Shown: one piece after another, positions 61,984-64,000 of the stretch
Numbering within the stretch: the first letter of the stretch is position 1
How the letters are laid out: every line of letters begins with the position of its first letter
Assembly: GCF_039729145.1 (NCBI RefSeq)
Contig: NZ_CP155793.1
Span: 682,001-746,000, forward strand
Direction: 5' to 3'
Source: Microbacterium sp. SY138
GTDB lineage: Bacteria; Actinomycetota; Actinomycetes; Actinomycetales; Microbacteriaceae
DNA: 64,000 nucleotides
The notes under the pieces: generated by a model
The model's database searches: none
Told to the model about the DNA's origin: nothing
The model's input: the letters and a program-made list of their open reading frames with translations, nothing else
Made by a program: the position numbers and the translations under genes

Positions 61984-63723
61984 GTGGATCGCATGGCTAC
62001 GCGCGAACGACAGATATCCACCACGGTCCTCGTCATCGGCACTGGAGGGTCGGGTCTGCGGGCGGCGATCGAGATCGCCGAACACGGCGTGGACGTGCTC
62101 GCCGCGGGGAAACGACCGCGGCAGGATGCGCACACGTCGCTCGCCGCCGGCGGCATCAACGCGGCGCTCGGCACGATGGATGCCGACGACAGCTGGCAGC
62201 AGCACGCAGCCGACACCATCAAGGAGAGCTACCTGCTCGCCAACCCGCACACCGTCGAGATCGTGACGCAGGGTGCCGAGCGTGGCATCCGCGACCTCGA
62301 GCGCTGGGGCATGGACTTCGCCCGCGAAGACGACGGCCGCATCTCGCAGCGCTTCTTCGGCGCCCACACCTTCCGCCGCACCGCGTTCGCCGGCGACTAC
62401 ACGGGCCTCGAGATCCAGCGCACCCTCGTGCGCAAGGCCGAGCAGCTCGAGGTCCCGATCCTCGACCACGTCTACATCACGCGCCTGCTCGTGCGCGACA
62501 ACGTCGTGTTCGGCGCCTACGGCTTCGACCAGGCCGACGGCACCCGCTACCTCATCCACGCGGACGCCGTGATCCTCGCCGCGGGCGGACACAACCGCAT
62601 CTGGCGCCGCACCTCGTCCCGCCGCGACGAGAACACCGGCGACTCCTTCCGTCTCGCGGTGGACGCCGGCGCGCGGCTCCGCGACCCCGAACTCGTGCAG
62701 TTCCATCCGTCGGGCATCATCGAGCCGGAGAGCGCAGCGGGAACCCTGATCTCCGAGGCCGCACGCGGTGAAGGCGGAATCCTCCGCAACGCCCTCGGCG
62801 AGCGATTCATGGCGAAGTACGACCCCGAGCGCATGGAGCTCTCGACCCGTGACCGCGTCGCGCTCGCCGCGTACACCGAGATCCAGGAAGGGCGCGGCAC
62901 CGAGAACGGCGGCGTCTGGCTCGACGTCTCGCACCTGCCGCGCGAGACGATCATGACCCGTCTGCCGCGCGTCTATCAGACGATGATGGAGCTGCAGATG
63001 CTCGACATCACGACCGATCCGATCGAGATCGCGCCGACCGCGCACTACTCGATGGGCGGCGTCTGGGTGCGTCCGGAAGACCACCAGACCGACGTCGACG
63101 GCCTCTATGCGATCGGCGAGGCGTCGAGCGGTCTGCACGGCGCGAATCGTCTCGGCGGCAACTCGCTCATCGAACTCCTCGTCTACGGACGCATCGTCGG
63201 TCAGGCGGCAATGGAGCATGCGGCGGGGCTCGACGCGCAGCGCCGGTCGGCGACCGCGGTGGCGGAAGCGCGGGCCGAGATCGACGATCTGCTGGCGGCC
63301 GAGGGGCGCGAGAACGTCCGTGCCCTGCAGCGCGCGATCCGCAACCTCATGACCGAGTACGCCGGTGTGGTGCGCTCGGAGGAGGGGCTGCGCGCCGGTC
63401 TCGCCGACCTCGACATGATCGAGGGGCGCATGGAGGACATCGGCATCCACCCCGACATCGCCGGGTTCCAGGACCTCGCGCATGCGTTCGACCTCAAGGC
63501 ATCGGCACTCGCCGCCCGGGCCACCCTCGAGGCCGCGCTGGAGCGGCGGGAGACCCGCGGATGCCACAACCGCAGCGACTTCCCCGACACCGATCCCACG
63601 TTGCAGGTGAACCTGGTGTGGTCGCCGAAGGACGGCGTGACCCGTGAGGCGATCCCAGAGATCTCGCCGGAGATCGCGGAGCTCATGCGCGAGGTCGACA
63701 CCGCGGGCAAGCTCGTCGAGTAA
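61984..63723 (+). CDS. fumarate reductase/succinate dehydrogenase-type flavoprotein
   Basis: The 579-residue protein starts with an FAD dinucleotide motif VLVIGTGGSGLRAAIE. It has AHTSLAAGGINAALG with the histidine that carries covalent FAD in SdhA/FrdA (L-aspartate oxidases usually have serine there). Then come AARGEGGILRN, TAHYSMGGVWV and GLHGANRLGGNSLIELLVYGRIVG. The C-terminal helical domain is present with the RGCHNRSDFP block. No iron-sulfur or membrane subunit gene is adjacent, so it may act alone or with distant partners. GTG 61984 is used; ATG 61993 is an alternative. A LysR gene diverges from it. Confidence 0.88.
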   Translation: MDRMATRERQISTTVLVIGTGGSGLRAAIEIAEHGVDVLAAGKRPRQDAHTSLAAGGINAALGTMDADDSWQQHAADTIKESYLLANPHTVEIVTQGAERGIRDLERWGMDFAREDDGRISQRFFGAHTFRRTAFAGDYTGLEIQRTLVRKAEQLEVPILDHVYITRLLVRDNVVFGAYGFDQADGTRYLIHADAVILAAGGHNRIWRRTSSRRDENTGDSFRLAVDAGARLRDPELVQFHPSGIIEPESAAGTLISEAARGEGGILRNALGERFMAKYDPERMELSTRDRVALAAYTEIQEGRGTENGGVWLDVSHLPRETIMTRLPRVYQTMMELQMLDITTDPIEIAPTAHYSMGGVWVRPEDHQTDVDGLYAIGEASSGLHGANRLGGNSLIELLVYGRIVGQAAMEHAAGLDAQRRSATAVAEARAEIDDLLAAEGRENVRALQRAIRNLMTEYAGVVRSEEGLRAGLADLDMIEGRMEDIGIHPDIAGFQDLAHAFDLKASALAARATLEAALERRETRGCHNRSDFPDTDPTLQVNLVWSPKDGVTREAIPEISPEIAELMREVDTAGKLVE

Positions 63724-63742
63724 GAGCACACTGCGGCTGCTT

Positions 63743-63797
63743 CCGGTCGCACCTGCTGTCGTCCCGCCGACGATCGGGCAGCATCAGGTGCGACCGG
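63743..63797. terminator. inverted repeat between the flavoprotein and APH-like genes
   Basis: CCGGTCGCACCTG (63743-63755) pairs perfectly with CAGGTGCGACCGG (63785-63797), with a 29-base loop. There is no T tract. It may end the flavoprotein transcript; a regulatory site for the following gene cannot be excluded. Confidence 0.5.
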
Positions 63798-63825
63798 AGC
63801 GGGTCCGGTGCGGGAAGATGAGCAG

Positions 63826-64000
63826 ATGCACATTCCCGCAGAACTGCTCCCCGATGGTGCGGACTGGCTGCCCGTGGAGAGTGGCGAGTCGGGCGCGGCC
63901 GTGCTTCGCGATGAGGCCGGTGGGCGATACGTCAAGGTGGTCCCCTCGTCGCAGGTGGACGAACTGGCGGCCGAGCGCGACCGGATCGCATGGCTCGCGA
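63826..64000 (+). CDS. aminoglycoside phosphotransferase-like protein, 5-prime part only
   Basis: The gene is cut by the window end; 58 residues are visible. ADWLPVESGESGAAVLRDEAGG followed by RYVKVV and ELAAERDRIAWLA matches the N-terminal lobe of APH(3')-like kinases, with the GESG turn of the nucleotide-binding region. Whether the complete protein confers resistance or phosphorylates another alcohol cannot be judged from the fragment. GAAGAT at 63814-63819 lies six bases before the ATG. Confidence 0.8.
   Translation, partial: MHIPAELLPDGADWLPVESGESGAAVLRDEAGGRYVKVVPSSQVDELAAERDRIAWLA

Overview
The window is high-GC, gene-dense DNA from an actinobacterium. The gene content and order point to the Microbacteriaceae, most likely Microbacterium: tilS-hpt-ftsH-folE-folP-folB-folK, DUF3180 and two PH-domain membrane proteins ahead of lysS, DUF937, DUF4192, DUF2207 and DUF1206 proteins, and many 4-bp ATGA/GTGA stop-start overlaps. 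This is inference from gene families; no 16S gene is present. I see no insertion sequence, prophage, CRISPR array or plasmid function, and no stretch over 300 bases without a gene.

Layout. Bases 1-5,500 hold a conserved hypothetical gene, a minus-strand tRNA cluster (Glu-Asp-Phe), a secreted M23 endopeptidase, inorganic pyrophosphatase, a TMEM175-type channel and tilS. Bases 5,500-19,600 are a housekeeping core: DUF937, hpt, ftsH, the folate operon folE-folP-folB-folK, DUF3180, two PH-domain proteins, a DUF2520 protein, DUF2207, lysS and DUF4192. Bases 19,600-26,900 hold a small membrane protein with cardiolipin synthase, a lipoprotein with an internal duplication, a diacylglycerol-kinase-like protein, serS with a HAD phosphatase, tRNA-Ser(UGA) and an LCP cell-wall ligase.

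Bases 26,900-40,500 form a carbohydrate locus: a LacI regulator, a GH13 alpha-glucosidase, a sugar ABC importer (lipoprotein plus two permeases, no ATPase), a TetR regulator, a GH3 beta-glucosidase, a GH78 alpha-L-rhamnosidase and an MFS exporter. Candidate operators are visible at both regulated promoters. Bases 40,500-48,400 mix an ion channel, tRNA-Ser(GCU), a HAD dehalogenase-like gene, the sodium-coupled transporter pair MetP/MetS, an AraC-GyrI regulator with a separate GyrI-like protein, DUF1206, a LysE exporter and a divergent NTF2-like/HxlR pair.

Bases 48,400-55,600 carry sufS-sufU, a double GNAT protein, an F420-type NADP oxidoreductase, a GntR regulator, a two-gene unit encoding a small coiled-coil membrane protein and a secreted HELAH protein, an SDR, a hypothetical protein and tRNA-Arg. 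Bases 55,700-60,900 are a desferrioxamine-type siderophore operon (desABCD) under a clear DtxR/IdeR iron box. It is followed by a LysR regulator divergent from an unaccompanied fumarate reductase/succinate dehydrogenase-type flavoprotein, and by the start of an aminoglycoside-phosphotransferase-like gene cut by the window end.

Two window-wide patterns stand out. First, more than fifteen genes have a TANNNT-like hexamer ending exactly six bases before the start codon, the geometry of leaderless mRNAs; this also settles several start codons. Second, four short tandem repeats with 16-17 bp units each contain the TGA stop of the adjacent gene, so the stop region itself is duplicated in tandem. 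I did not find a convincing wholly new system. The least explained genes are the HELAH-protein pair and the lone flavoprotein.
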